Part shown: piece after piece, positions 1-11,548 of the stretch | Numbering within the stretch: the first letter of the stretch is position 1 | Layout: every line of letters starts with the position of its first letter | Source of the DNA: Cryptomeria japonica | Lineage: Eukaryota > Streptophyta > Pinopsida > Cupressales > Cupressaceae | Length of the DNA: 64,000 nt | Direction: 5' to 3' | NCBI RefSeq assembly: GCF_030272615.1 | Contig: NC_081406.1 | Location: 169,105,861-169,169,860, forward strand | Position numbers and translations under genes: made by a program | The notes under the pieces: generated by a model | Databases searched by the model: none | Told to the model about the DNA's origin: nothing | Seen by the model: the letters and a program-made list of their open reading frames with translations, nothing else

Positions 1-545
1 AGGAGATGAAGAAAGAATTTGAGATGTCTCTTATTCATGAGATTAAGTTTTTCATTGGGTTATAGGTACAGCAATTGGATCATGGAATATTTATTTGTCA
101 GAGTAAGTATGTAAAGGAAGTGTTGAAAACATTTGGCATGGAAGATTTTAAACCAACTAGTACTCTGATGGTGACAGGTTGTAAATTGTCTAAACATGAT
201 GATTCACCCTTTGTTGATGAAAAATAATACAAGTCCATGATGGGTAAGTTGCATTATGTTGTTCAGAGTAGGCCTGATATTACACATATTGTTGGTTTGG
301 TTTCTAGATTTTAGAAAGATCCCAATTAGACTCACTTAGTAGCAATGAAAAGGATATTCAGGTACTTGAAAGGAACAATAGATTATGACTTACGGTATCC
401 TTATAAAAATGAGTTTTTCTTTGGAAGTGTTTATTGATGCAGATTGGGCAGGCAATGTTGATGACCAGAAAAGCACTGCCAGTGGAGATTTTCTTCTTGG
501 AGGCAGATTGGTTGCTTGGACAAGTAAAAACAAAACATGTGTATC
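1..545 (+). pseudogene. Copia A polyprotein, RT end and first half of RNase H (left part)
   Basis: Degenerate Ty1/copia pol reading on the plus strand, cut off by the window start. The visible protein runs from the end of the reverse transcriptase (KKEFEMSL, then SKYVKEVLKTFGM) through the connection (SMMGKLHYVV, RPDITH) into RNase H (FIDADWAGNVDDQKST). Several in-frame stops (for example near 63 and 226) make it a pseudogene. The frame stops at the 5-bp sequence GTATC (541-545), where copia B is inserted, and resumes at 8656. The stretch QSIEEAEYVAA there completes the RNase H core. The window lacks A's 5' LTR, gag, protease and integrase. Domain order and motifs are typical of the copia pol family; enzymatic activity is not expected. 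Confidence 0.9.
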
Positions 546-1900
546 TGATGGTATGATGAATCAATAAGGATCCGGACAACTACTGAGATGGAGGGTGAAT
601 TAGTAGATAGAAAATTGACAAAACTCTCACCAACCTCAAAAACAATCTCACAAGTCAATCTCTGAACTAACTAGTTCAACGATTGAACTACAAATTAAAA
701 TATCACTATCAAGTATACTAGTTGATTGTCATAACAGAATAACAGTATAACAGCTCTAAAACTCCCAAATCATTTAACAAAAACATTCTGATACTTTACT
801 AACAATAGTAAAATCACATTTCAAATTATTGTTGGTCATCTTATCATATCTAAGTGGATTTAACAGTTAAGCAAATTAACCATAAAAAACATTCACCACT
901 TGACACAATGATTTTGATGTGGAAACCCAAATTGGAAAAACCACGGTGGGTATGAATACCCACAAGTATTCTGAACTCTTCTGAAGTTTGCCCTGTTAGG
1001 AGCCAAGCCTATTAAAGCTTACAAAAAATACTGTTAAGAACAGATCCTATTAGGGACCACCCGGTTAAGGGATTGACCATAATGCCCTGTTAGAAGCAAT
1101 ACCCTGTTAGGAGTAACCTCGATAGAGGATTTGAAATCCAAGCTAATGGATCACCTTGTTAGAGGATTTAGATAGCACTAAGCCTATTAAAGCTTACCCG
1201 GTTAAGGGATTTGACTGTTGTAATTGTTAGAGAACAACAGGGGTTTGTTGATCTGGTAAATAACACTACGCTGCTTGATCAGATCCTTTTCATGCTTCTA
1301 TCTGCCTTTATACATACTGCAGATACACCTTCTAGTTTGGCAACCAATCACACTAACACTTAGCCAAAATTGCCAACACTACAACAAAACAACTCATCGA
1401 CCTTATAAGAAAAACAATAGGTCAGTAACACATCACAAACCTAAGATCTCATAGAGATTACAAACAAATCGATTCAAGTATGACCGGTAGATTGCATAGC
1501 AATCATTGCACATTGTTCAAGATAACCTCAACCGCTCCTTGATCACCACTTCATCGAATCCTATAACTCAGCACGCGGTTTCCCTCTCCATGCTATGCAC
1601 TCACTCATTCCCAAGATAAAACCGTTATCTCTATGCACCAAAATCCATTTGAAATTCTTCACATACAACATGAATATGTGGCATAATCATTACCGTTCAT
1701 TATTTTATCTTAAACCAATACAACCGATTCACCAAGCTCCATCAGTTAGGATTTGGCACATCAATAGGAAGGGTTACTAGTTGATCTTACAACTTCTTAA
1801 GTAATATTGGTTTCCTTCACTAGATCACCTACCAGTTGCAAAACAACATCATATACCGGTTACAATTGACATCAATGCAATCTTCAATCAAATACCAACA
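546..1900 (-). repeat. 3' LTR of copia B
   Basis: Read on the minus strand this LTR starts TGTTGGTATTTG and ends ATACCATCA. It aligns along its length with 7252-8650, with many substitutions and small indels. The stretch 980-1260 holds a degenerate short repeat around CTGTTAGGAG. It retains a TATAAA box on the minus strand at 1307-1312. Confidence 0.9.
1307..1312 (-). promoter_or_regulatory. TATA box in copia B 3' LTR
   Basis: Minus-strand reading GTATAAAGG inside the LTR, in the middle-to-late part where an LTR promoter is expected. In the matching place of the other B LTR (about 8028-8034) the motif has changed to TGTGAA, so the promoter that would drive B itself has probably lost its TATA box. 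Function is inferred from motif and place only. Confidence 0.4.
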
Positions 1901-1914
1901 ATCTCCCCCATTGG
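1901..1914 (-). other. Polypurine tract of copia B
   Basis: On the minus strand this reads CCAATGGGGGAGAT directly before the 3' LTR, the expected place for the plus-strand primer. Two further similar tracts lie upstream in the element: about 2108-2119 (AAAGGGGGAGAAG on minus) and about 2196-2204 (AAGGGGAGC on minus). Confidence 0.8.
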
Positions 1915-2242
1915 AATTGATGGAAATACAAATATCACTAACCTGATTGTGATGATTGAGAGTGATGCACATACACAAGTATAAGAAACCTAGTTTACAT
2001 TTTACCATGTACTCTCCTTCAACTAAGTCACCATGCCTTCAATTGGTAACTAGCTATAGTTCATCTCTCTGTCAATCATACAATTCTTCTCCCTAAACAT
2101 ATAGATCTTCTCCCCCTTTGACAACAATGCCAAAGTGAAAGTAAAACATGCAGTGTCATACTTCACTGTTCTACATCAACAATCTGCAACTTGATGCTCC
2201 CCTTGTGGAATAACTTCACTCTACACCAATCCTACTTCAAGA

Positions 2243-3578
2243 TTAAAGTCTCGCACCAAGAAAGAATGCACCACCGGTTGTGCTCTTCCTGTCATCAACA
2301 TTTCCTGTCCAGTCTTCATCTGTATAAACCTTCAAATCAAAGTTATCTACGTATGGATACCATAATACATAACCAATCATACCTTTCGAATATCCAAATA
2401 TTCTTTTAGATGCAATCATGTGTGTCTCATTTGGGTTCTTCTTAAATCTGGCAACTAAACCAACTGCATGAGCAATATCTGGTCTGTTGTGAACAACATA
2501 ATGCAGTTTCCCTATCATTGATTTTACTCCTTTTCATCAACAGATGCGGCATCATCCTCCTTAGATAGTTTACAACCTATAACCATTAGTCTCCCAACTA
2601 GTTTACAGTCACTCATTCCAAATATCTTCAATACCTCTTTCACATACTTAGATTGTGTGATAAAAATACCACTCTTCATCTCTTGAATTTGTAAACCTAT
2701 GAAGAATTTTATCTCTCCTACCAAAGACATTTCAAATTCACGTTTCATCTCATTTGCAGAGTCATCATTCATGTCATCATTGCCTCTAAATATGATATCA
2801 TCTACAAAAACTTCACTAACCAGTATTTTATCTCCTTCAGATTTGAGATATATATTGTTGTCTTCACTGGTTCTTTGAAAACCTATGTTCATCAAGTGTG
2901 AATGTAGTCTTTCATACCATGCTCTTGGTGCTTTCTTCAAACCATATAGTTCATTGTGCAGTTTACACACCATATCCTTTGCATCAGTCAAAGCATAACC
3001 ATTTGGTTGTTCAATGTATACTTCCTCTTCCAGTATTCCATTTAGAAATGCTAACTTCACATCCATCTGATATACTTTGAATCCCCTATATGCTGCAAAT
3101 GCAAGTAGAGTCCTAACACCTTCCAATCTAGAAACTGGTGCAAATGTCTCACCATAGTCTTCTCTTTCTTCCTATGCATAACCTTTGCATACCAATCTAG
3201 CTTTGTTTCTAACTACTACTTCATCTTCATTCAATTTATTCTTGAATACCCACTTAGTACCTAGCACATTTTTGTTCACCAGTCTGGGTACTAGAGTCCA
3301 TAAATTGTTCTTCTCAATCTGGTCAAGCTCTTCTTCCATAGCTTTGATCCAGTGATCATCTCCAAAGGTTTCCTTAGCATTTCTAGGCTCCATAGTAGAG
3401 ATCATGCAAGAATTCTCTCTAATTCTTCTTCTGGTTAACAATCCAGCATCTTTATCTCCAATAATCTAGTCGGGATTATGATTGAGTCTCACATACCTTG
3501 GAATAACATGATCATTATCTTCAAGTTCTTCTTCCTCACTATCATCATATTCTTCTACAGAATCTACCTATTTCGATT
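2243..3578 (-). pseudogene. Copia B reverse transcriptase and partial RNase H
   Basis: Minus-strand fragments cover the RT start (DHWIKAMEEELDQIEKNN, KWVFKNKLNEDE), the palm (YQMDVKLAFLNG, EEEVYIEQPNGY) and the catalytic motif in the form VFVDDIIF. The thumb follows, then RNase H up to TDEDWTGNVDDRKSTTGGAF. Stops separate the pieces at about 3168 and 2519. After GAFFLGARL a stop follows and the rest of RNase H is missing; the sequence passes straight to the polypurine region, so several hundred bases appear to be deleted. The catalytic aspartates of RT are still visible, but the truncated RNase H and the stops rule out a working product. Confidence 0.88.
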
Positions 3579-3583
3579 GAACT

Positions 3584-4817
3584 TGTAGACGTCTAAAAAT
3601 GGTCAACGCTTGCGAAGTCATACTTTAACATTTGCGCATTGCCTTATTTTAGGGTTTTTGCATCGCATTAACATTTCTTCCATGTTGCGCACTTGGTCTT
3701 TATCGTTTGTGAGCATCGAGTCCTTCTGCATTCCTCATTTTTCTCGCTTTCGAATTAGGTCTTGTTGATAACAATTTTCAGTCATGATTTTGGTCGATCC
3801 TTATCAACTTGTCAATCTTGTCATTTTGCGATCGATTTATCATCGATCGTCGTTCTTCTCAATCATATCAATTTGGATCAATTAGTCATTGTTCCTCGTC
3901 AATTGGCACATTTATCAATCAAATCGATTATCAGCATTGGTCCTTTGTCAGTCAGAATCATGATCAAATCGAATCGATATCAATTATCTTTTGTCAAGAC
4001 CTAATTGTCATCCTTGCATTTTCTAATTCATCTTCTAGGGTTTCATGATTTATTCATTTAACCTTGTTTGTCATTTCTCCCTCTAGGTTAAATAATTTAT
4101 TTATTTATCCTAAGTCTTCTTGTCACAATTAAATGTTCATTTAATTGGCTAACTAATTTCTCCCTCTTTGTGAATTAATTAATAAATGAAAAATTGTTAA
4201 TTAATTCACTTAATTCCTAATTTCTTAATTTTCTAATTTTCCTAATTCCTAATTTTTCTAATTTTCAAATTTTCCTAATTTCTAATTCAATTCTCTCCTA
4301 TTTTTCTCCTAATTTTATGGGAATGACATTTCAATTTGTCATAATTTGTCATAATTGACAATCAATCAATTTTGCATAGAAAGTGCAAATTTGTCATAAT
4401 TTGTCATGTTTGTCATTCTTGATTTGCAATTTCCATTTGAATCTAATTCATGCTAATTTTGTCTTTTCTCCAATTTGTCTATAAATTGGATGAATTTCTT
4501 CAATCAAGGTCCCTGATCCCTGGTCGAATCAATCATGCTTCGAGTATTCTTGCGCTATCATCTTGTCTACTTGCTTTCACATCATGCTCATGCACTAGTA
4601 GGTGAGATCCACAACAAAGCTATTTGAAGGAGAAAGAAGGACAATGGAGCCACATGAAGGAGACATTCAAGTTTGCAATGGTTTGCGTTTGAATTGATGT
4701 CTTGTTTTCATGTCTTTATTGAGTGTAATTAGGATTGTTATCATTGCAATTGAGTTTTCGTGATTGAACTAGGCTAATATTGATTTTCTTTGATGATTTC
4801 CACATTTCCTAGCTACA
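3584..4817 (+). repeat. Solo LTR, gypsy-type, inside copia B
   Basis: A 1,234-bp AT-rich stretch starting TGTAGACGTC and ending CTAGCTACA, so the ends form the inverted repeat TGTAG/CTACA. It is flanked by a perfect 5-bp duplication, GAACT, at 3579-3583 and 4818-4822. There is no coding sequence and no second copy. The start resembles the LTR of element G (TGTAGCGTCC then TAAAA), suggesting the same gypsy superfamily. It separates the copia B integrase from its RT and is best read as what remains after recombination between two LTRs. Orientation is inferred from the resemblance to G. Confidence 0.88.
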
Positions 4818-4822
4818 GAACT

Positions 4823-5668
4823 GGTACTATAACATTCAATTAATCAGCTTTTGGCTTCACCGGTTATGGTTCCAAAATTAGAATGTAAGGTTCATCTTCC
4901 TTCTTCTCCTCATTGGTTTCTCCTAAAACTTTAGGACACTCATCCACTCAGACATTATCACTCTCAATGATTCTCTTTGTCTGGTTGTTGTAACATTTGT
5001 AGGCCTTACTCTTGGTGGAGTAACTAGGAAATATGTCTTCATCACTCTTAGCATCAAACTTACTAACATAGTCATGTCTCTTGATAAAACATTTACTACC
5101 AAAAATCTTTAAATAACTGACATTAGGTGATCTACCATACCAGTATTCATAAGGAGTTTTATCCTTACCCCTCCTTACTAATATCTGGTTCATAGTGTAT
5201 ACAGCTTCTCTCCAGAAAGTTTTTGCTACAGCTCCTTGTATTAGCATTATTCTAGCAGCTTCAACAACTAACCGGTTGTTCCTTTCCGCAATACCATTTT
5301 TCTATGGTGTGCTCGGTGCAAAAAGATGCCTCTTAATTTCACTATCTTCATAATATCTAGTGAATTTCTCTAAAGTAAATTCACCACCTTGATCAGTTCT
5401 CAGACACTTTATCTTCTTACCACTTTCATTTTCAGCTAAGGCCCTGAATACCTTGAACTTACTAAAGGCTTTTGTTTTTTCCTTCAAGAATGTGACCCAC
5501 ATCATTCTTGAGCAATCATCAATGAAGATCATAAAATATCTACCACCTTGAATACTTTTAGTCCTTATTGGTCCATAGAGATCTGTATGAACCAAATCTA
5601 ACAAATGTTCTGTTGTGAAAGATTTGCTCTTAAAAGTTGAGGATGTCATCTTCCCTAACTAACATTCA
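4823..5668 (-). pseudogene. Copia B integrase
   Basis: Integrase core on the minus strand. It runs from LLDLVHTDLYGP (first catalytic Asp) through CLRTDQGGEF (second Asp) to an AERNN stretch (Glu) after a stop at about 5299, then the downstream WREAVYTMN, KIFGSKCFIKRHD and the region before RT. The DDE residues can be recognised, but the frame is cut by stops. It would join element cDNA to host DNA if intact. The right end of the solo LTR abuts at 4822. Confidence 0.88.
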
Positions 5669-6160
5669 TTACACAAAGAATTCACCAGTTTTTCCAACTG
5701 AGGCAAACCTCTTACTGACTTTGACAATGTTATCAAAATTTATATGACAAAATCTTCGATGCCAAAGCCAACTATCATCTACTTTAGCAATTAAACAATT
5801 GTTGACTTTAGGGTTTAGGTGAAATAGGTTACCTTTTGTTTGCTTGCCTGTTGCAATTAGTTCACATTTTCTCCCATAGATTTTGCACATTCCATTTTTA
5901 AATTCCAATGGATAACCTTTATCATTTAGTTCAACTACACTCAACAGATTGTGCTTTAATCCTTCAACCCAGTAGACATCATATGCACTTCTCTTTCCAT
6001 TAAGAGAAATGGTTCCCTTTCCTTTTACCATGCAGGGTGAGTCATTTCCAAACCTCACAACTCCTCCATCAAATTCCTTCAATGTAATAAATTTACTCCA
6101 GTCACTAGTCATGTGGTGTGAACAACCACTATCTATGATCCAATCATTAGAACTATCCAT
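5669..6160 (-). pseudogene. Copia B protease and GAG-pre-integrase domain
   Basis: The minus-strand open stretch contains the aspartic protease motif WIIDSGCSHHMT and a flap-like segment (VRFGNDS, MVKGKGTISL). This is followed by GLKHNLLSV and the pre-integrase zinc-binding part (WLWHRRFCHINFDNI). It belongs to the same polyprotein as the gag upstream and the integrase downstream, interrupted only by stops. The catalytic DSG is kept. Confidence 0.88.
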
Positions 6161-6168
6161 GCGAGAAA

Positions 6169-7181
6169 CTAATGTTTTCTGATCAGATGTCTCCTCTTTA
6201 ATGGCAACAAAGACAATGTCTTCATTAGCATCTCCATCAGATTCCTCATTAGTGATACCACCATCAACTGCAATGAGACAATCTCTTTTCCCTTTTCCTT
6301 TGTACTCTTGTACTTCTCATGCTTATGCTCATTCTCACCATTAGGATAGTTAGCTGTAATATGTCCAATCTTGTTAAATGCAAAACACCTCAAAGGTAAT
6401 TTACCTTTTTAGTTACCTGTACCTTTGGGTAACCGCTTGGCCAACAATGCTTCAAGCTCGATCAGACTGTCTTCATCATTAACTTCTCTATTGGATCTAG
6501 ACTCATAACTGTGAATAACATCTCTTCTTTTCCTCATAGGTGGGTTAGAAACTGAAGCTTTAAATGCAAATTCGGATTTTAGAGCACTACCATCATAACC
6601 ATTTAATTCAAATGTAGTAAGTTTACCAATAATGGATTCAAGAGTTACCTTAGTTTTATCAATAGACTTGAGCTCCTGAATGGCTCAACTTAGATAGCAT
6701 AGACTGGTAGAAGGGTTCTCAACACCTTATTGTCCACTATGGCATCCTCCACTTTACCACCAACACTCTTAATCTCACCAGTTATTTCCTTGATCCTCTA
6801 ACCATACTGTTGAATATTCTCACCTTCAACCATCCGCATGTCATCAAATTTACATCTCAGACTCTCATCTTTGACAATATTCACATTCTCATCACTGCTA
6901 TAGATTTCCTCATGTTTCTTCCACACATCATAAGCAGTCTCCAGACCATGGACATCAACATTCTCTGAATTAGACAAAGAACTGATAATGGCCTCCAATG
7001 CTTGATTATTCTTTTGTTGCTCTTTCTTTTGATCATCAAACATAGTCCCACTAGGTACAACATATTGTGTAACAACATGTTCCCAGTATTGACTTCCTAG
7101 ACTTTTGATATAGATTTCCATCCTATCACTCCATATTCGGTAGTTTTCCCTATTAAACTTTGGACCTTCTTTCTTCATCAC
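6169..7181 (-). pseudogene. Copia B gag
   Basis: Minus-strand gag, beginning near 7181 with KFNRENYRIWSDRMEIYI, a typical copia gag (UBN2-like) start, and including ENVDVHGLETAYDVWKKHEE and VEGENIQQYG. A stop at about 6798 and others break it. The zinc knuckle near 6350-6390 reads CFAFNKIGHITANY: the second and fourth metal-binding cysteines of a CCHC knuckle are replaced by Phe and Tyr, so nucleic-acid binding is probably lost. Confidence 0.85.
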
Positions 7182-7237
7182 GTTCTTCTAGATATTTACC
7201 TCAAGTTGTTAGCCTTAGACACTAGAGGACCTAAGAT

Positions 7238-7249
7238 GCTCTGATACCA
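7238..7249 (-). other. Primer-binding site of copia B
   Basis: The plus strand reads GCTCTGATACCA; on the minus strand this is TGGTATCAGAGC, two bases from the LTR end. This is the usual copia site complementary to the 3' end of initiator-Met tRNA. Confidence 0.92.
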
Positions 7250-7251
7250 AT

Positions 7252-8650
7252 TGATGGTATGATGAATCAATAAGGATCCAGACAACTTCTAAGAGGAGGG
7301 GGATGAATCAGTAGATAGAAAACTGACAAAACTTTGACCAACCTCAAAAACAATCTTACAAGTCAATCTCTGAACTAACTAGTTCAAACACTGAACTACA
7401 AATTGCAATATCATTGTCATGTATATCGGTTGACTGTCATAACAAAATAATAGTTTAACAACTCTGAAACTCCCAAATCATTAACAAAAATATTCAAATA
7501 ATTACTAACAATAGTAAAATCACATTTCAGATTAATGTCGGTCATCTTATCACATCTAAGTGGATTTAACAATTAAGCAAATTAACCATATCAAACATAA
7601 CTATAAAAACCAATCACCACTTCACACAATGATTTTGACGTGGAAACCCAAATGGGAAAAACCATGGTGGGGACGAATACCCACGAGTATTCTGAACTCT
7701 TCTAAAGTTCACCCTGCTAGGAGCCAAGCTTGTTAAAGCTTACAAAAATTCCTATTAAGAACAGATCCTGTTAGGGAGCACCCAGTTAAGGGATTGACTA
7801 TAATGCCCTGTTAGAAGCAATACCCTTTTAGGAGTAACCTCGGTAGAGGATTTGAAATCCAAGCTAATGGATCACCTAGTTAGAGGATTTAGATAGCACC
7901 AAACCCATTAAAGATTACCCGGTTAAGAGATTTGACTGTTGTAATTGTTAGAGAACAATAGGGGTTTGTTGATCTAGTAAATAGCACTACTCTGCTTGAT
8001 CAGAACCTTTTCATACTTCTATCTGCCTTCACACATACTGCAAATACACCTAGTTTGGCAACCAATCACACTAACACTTAGTCAAAATTGCCAACACTAC
8101 AACAAAACAACTCATCGACCTTATGAGAAAAATAGTAGGTTGGTAACACATCATAAACCTAAGATCTCATAGAGATTACAAACAAATTGGTTCAAGTATG
8201 ACCATTAGATTACAAAGAAATCATTACACATTGTTCAAGACAACCTCAAATGCTCCTTGATCACCACTTCATCGAATCTTGTAACTCATCACGCGGTTTC
8301 CTCTCCATGCTATGCACTCGCTCATTCCCAGAATAAAACCGTTATCTTTGCGCACCAAAAACCATTTGAAACTCTTCACATACAACATGCATATGTGGCA
8401 TAATCATTACCATTCATCATTTGATCATAAACCAATATAACTGATTCACCAAGCTCCATTAGTTAGGGTTTCGCACATCAATAGGTAGGGTTACCAGTTG
8501 ATCTTATTGCCTCTTAAGTAATACTGGTTTCCTTGACTAGCTCACCTACCGGTTGCAAAACAACATCATATCAACATCATTAACAAGTTGCAATTGACAT
8601 CAATGACAACACGATAGTACATCAATGCAATCTTCAATCAAATACCAATA
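7252..8650 (-). repeat. 5' LTR of copia B
   Basis: Pairs with 546-1900. The outer end on the plus strand is ATACCAATA, against ATACCAACA in the other copy, so the canonical terminal CA/TG has mutated. The TATA box seen in the partner LTR is altered here. The degenerate CTGTTAGGAG-type repeats are present at about 7715-7900. Confidence 0.9.
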
Positions 8651-8655
8651 GTACC

Positions 8656-9010
8656 ACAGTCAATAGAAGAGGCAGAGTATGTTGCAGCACCAATGAATTG
8701 CATGCTGGCAATCTAGATGAGACATGTCTTAGAAGGTTTTAAACTTGATATATCTGAACTGGTAACTATTTATTGTGACAATACAAGTGCAATTAATATT
8801 TCAAAAAATCTTGTATTACATGCAAGAAGTAAACACATAGAATTGAAATATCACTTTCTGAGGGAGAGAGTATAGGAAAAATGAGTCAGAATGGAGTATG
8901 TGACAAGCAAAGAGCAGCTAGCAAACATTTTCACAAAACCATTGCCGAAGACTACCTTTGAGTACCTCAAAGGCAAATTAGGGTTCAAACCCCTACACAA
9001 GAAAAACTAG
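8656..9010 (+). pseudogene. Copia A RNase H (right part) and polyprotein end
   Basis: Continues the copia A frame after removal of copia B and one copy of the target duplication. Visible are EEAEYVAAPMNC, IYCDNTSAINISKN, HARSKHIELKYHF, EQLANIFTKPLPK and a terminal stop at 9008-9010. These are the conserved C-terminal blocks of copia RNase H and the pol tail. In-frame stops (about 8713, 8872 and 8881) confirm decay. Confidence 0.9.
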
Positions 9011-9352
9011 GATGCAGGAGATGCATCAATCCAGTATGCTTATTGAAAAAAATTCACTGTGGATTGATGAAATGATGGCTACTCCACAGGGGGAGTATCT
9101 TAGATGAGATTTGCAAAGATGTTGAAGACAACAGCAACAGATTTGATTACTGGCGATGCATATGCACCTTTGGCATTGTTGTCAAAGGGAGAGAATAAAA
9201 AATATGATTGGGGAGAAGAAATGAAGATTTAGTTCCATATGGAGAAGAGAAGAACCAACAAAAGAGTGAAGTGTAGCAGAGAAGTTCCAAAAATGAGCAT
9301 CATGATTTTAGTTGAATATGTTGGTTTTGCCATCAATGCCAAAGGGGAAGAA
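9011..9352 (+). other. Copia A post-pol spacer with several polypurine tracts
   Basis: Non-coding. Contains CACAGGGGGAG at about 9085-9095, AAAGGGAGAG near 9185 and CCAAAGGGGAAGAA at 9339-9352 directly before the LTR start TGTTGGC. Multiplied polypurine tracts in this place are a described trait of Sireviruses. Confidence 0.7.
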
Positions 9353-10085
9353 TGTTGGCTTGACTGACATAACTGATGCAGATGAAGAATGATGACTGAA
9401 CCAGTAAAGGATTGTTTGTGATGACATTGTGATGAAGAGATTGAGATTGCATGATTGGATGACTTTGATTGGTTATTTGTGTTCTCATTAATGGAAATTG
9501 ATGTTTACTATGTTGTATTTCGTAATCTTAGTCTTTTTGGTCTACTAGAAAGACCTTACCAATAAAGAAATAGGAAACTGGGAATTAGGACCTTAACCAG
9601 TAAACAAGGAAATGTTTTGATTAGATCTAGCAATTGGTAATGATTGAAGTGTTGTGGTTTGGAATGTGAGTTTGTATCACTGTAATATGTATCTGACCAG
9701 AACTGCATCATGTTTTCATTACTGGAAGTCATGCTTATGATTTATGTTGTATTTTTGCTAAGGTTTAAGAAGGGTTTAAGGACCGGTAAGGAATTCTCTT
9801 AAGAGGTAATTATTTTTGGTTTGACGATGATCTACACCAAGTTCACATATTGTTGATGATGTGGTTGGAACCATGTGAAGTGTTTGAATGATGTTTTGGT
9901 GCGATCAAGAGCAAATTTCTTGGGAATGTGTGAAGTGCTTAGTGGAATGAGCTAAGGGTTTCAAAGTGTATCAGATCGAGGTGTAGTGATCATTCAACGG
10001 TTGTAATTGATTTGTAATTGATTGTAATGATCCATATGATGATCAATGATGATCTGTAATGAGTTGTAAAGATATGTGATGATCT

Positions 10086-10466
10086 TGTTAGAGTATTCGG
10101 ATATTTACTTGATTAATTAAACAATATTTGTTTAATTATTTAAGTTCCCTTTATCTCTTTTACACTTAAGCTAACTTTAGGTGCATAGTAATTAATTATT
10201 TTATTAATTATTATGTGCAAACTTAGGTTTTCCCTTTTAGGGTTTCTTGACCTATTAAAGGTTGAGTTCATTCTTTTCATTGTATGAAGAAGAAGGTTTA
10301 TTATTACATTACACATTTTGTGAATATTGAGCTCTCTCTTTTTGAGTACATTTTCTGTGTATTTCTTTCTTCTGTGATTTGCTTCCTTACTTATCCTTGT
10401 AACAGGTTTTTTAGCTTGCAGAGATCATTTGGGCTCCTATGGTGTTGTATTTTCTCAACTCCAACA
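10086..10466 (+). repeat. 5' LTR of fragment F
   Basis: Starts TGTTAGAGTATTCGG and ends CTCAACTCCAACA, directly before the primer site. A TATTAAAGG stretch near 10252-10260 may act as a TATA-like box. Confidence 0.7.
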
Positions 10467-10478
10467 TGGTATCAGAGC
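10467..10478 (+). other. Primer-binding site of fragment F
   Basis: TGGTATCAGAGC directly abuts the LTR end CCAACA. It matches the copia initiator-Met tRNA site. Confidence 0.85.
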
Positions 10479-10874
10479 TTCAGATTTGCAGCTACTTGTT
10501 CTTGTTTTGAGAATTTTTGCTTTGGAAGCAAATCTGGAGTTTCAAAAAAAAAAATTATGTACTTAGGGATTGGCCTTTTCTTTGAGCACTTTGGGCCTAA
10601 ACGGACCTCACCATCATGCTCAGAAGGCCCAAAAACCCCTAAGGTCATATAGAATTTGACCTATTTTGGTTCCTGAGCCTCTGGGAGTATTTTTTTCTCC
10701 AAATCCAGGTCGTACGGCCCTGGCACGTAGTTCAAGAAAAAATCAAAAAAAATTATTTGTTGCCTTTTTATAGCATGCAGGTTGGATTTTGATTTTTTGG
10801 AAAAATCAAAAACTCAAAAATAAGGCAAAGGAAAAAAAAAAATTTGTTTTTTGGCAAAGTTTTGGGGGAGGGAT

Positions 10875-11548
10875 CCCCACGGTACGCAGGGTACCGTGGG
10901 GCCCCCTGCCCAATTGTAGGTTTGCCGTCGCCCTGTCAGACTCGGCCCCGCCTACGGCTCCCTGCTAGCCCCCGGCCATCGTCGAAGTTGGCCTCCGGCT
11001 CCCCAGACCCTAGCCCGCCACCAGCCTTCCCGCCTGCGGCCCCCTTGCAGCTCCAGCACCGCCATCGGCCTCCCTGCGGCCCCCGCCACCCGGCCCACCA
11101 CCGCCGCCGGCCTCCTTGCAGCCCAATGCCAAAATCGGCCTCCTTGCAGCCCAGCGCCGCCGCTGGCCTCCCTCTGGCCCCGCCAGAATCTGTCGCCTGA
11201 CCACCACTGCAAACATTCTGCCACCGGAGCTCCGCCCGTCCGCCATCGAAGGTGTTGTAGGCAACGACCGAGGAGTGGAGCGGTGATCGAGCTCAGGTGG
11301 TGGTTGCTGTTTCCGATGGTCGGGGTGGTGTTGCAGGCAGCAGAGGCTAGGGAGTAGCTAGGTTGCCGGGGAGAGCTGGGCGGCGCGGGCCGGGAGGCAG
11401 TGACGAGCCGGGGGCCGACGGGGGCCGGGGAGCCGAAGGGAGCCGCGGGGATCGGAAAGAGCTGCCGGAAGGCAGAGCCACCAGGAAGGCATGACGGCAG
11501 GGGGGCCGGAGGTCGGAGAACGGGGTCAGACTGTCAGTCCACGGTACC
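10875..11548 (+). other. GC-rich island with an 11-bp hairpin
   Basis: About 670 bp that are visibly far richer in G and C than everything around them. It opens with a perfect hairpin: CCCCACGGTAC (10875-10885), a 5-base loop, then GTACCGTGGGG (10891-10901). The motif CCACGGTAC recurs at the far side (11539-11547). Open frames exist on both strands, but they are low-complexity Pro/Arg/Ala/Gly stretches, as expected from composition. I do not recognise a protein. It may be a captured host exon or a structured leader. Confidence 0.6.

Larger units (their letters stand above)
546..8650 (-). mobile_element. Copia B, Sirevirus-like LTR retrotransposon inserted in copia A
   Basis: A complete but decayed element on the minus strand. 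It has two long terminal repeats (546-1900 and 7252-8650), a primer-binding site next to the right-hand LTR, a polypurine tract next to the left-hand one, and gag-PR-IN-RT-RH fragments in order between them. The flanks GTATC (541-545) and GTACC (8651-8655) match at 4 of 5 bases and look like an aged target-site duplication. Removing the element rejoins the RNase H frame of copia A exactly. All domains contain stops or frameshifts, and part of RNase H is deleted. A solo LTR sits between its integrase and RT. Repeated GGGGGAG-type tracts before the 3' LTR suggest the Sirevirus lineage. Confidence 0.93.
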
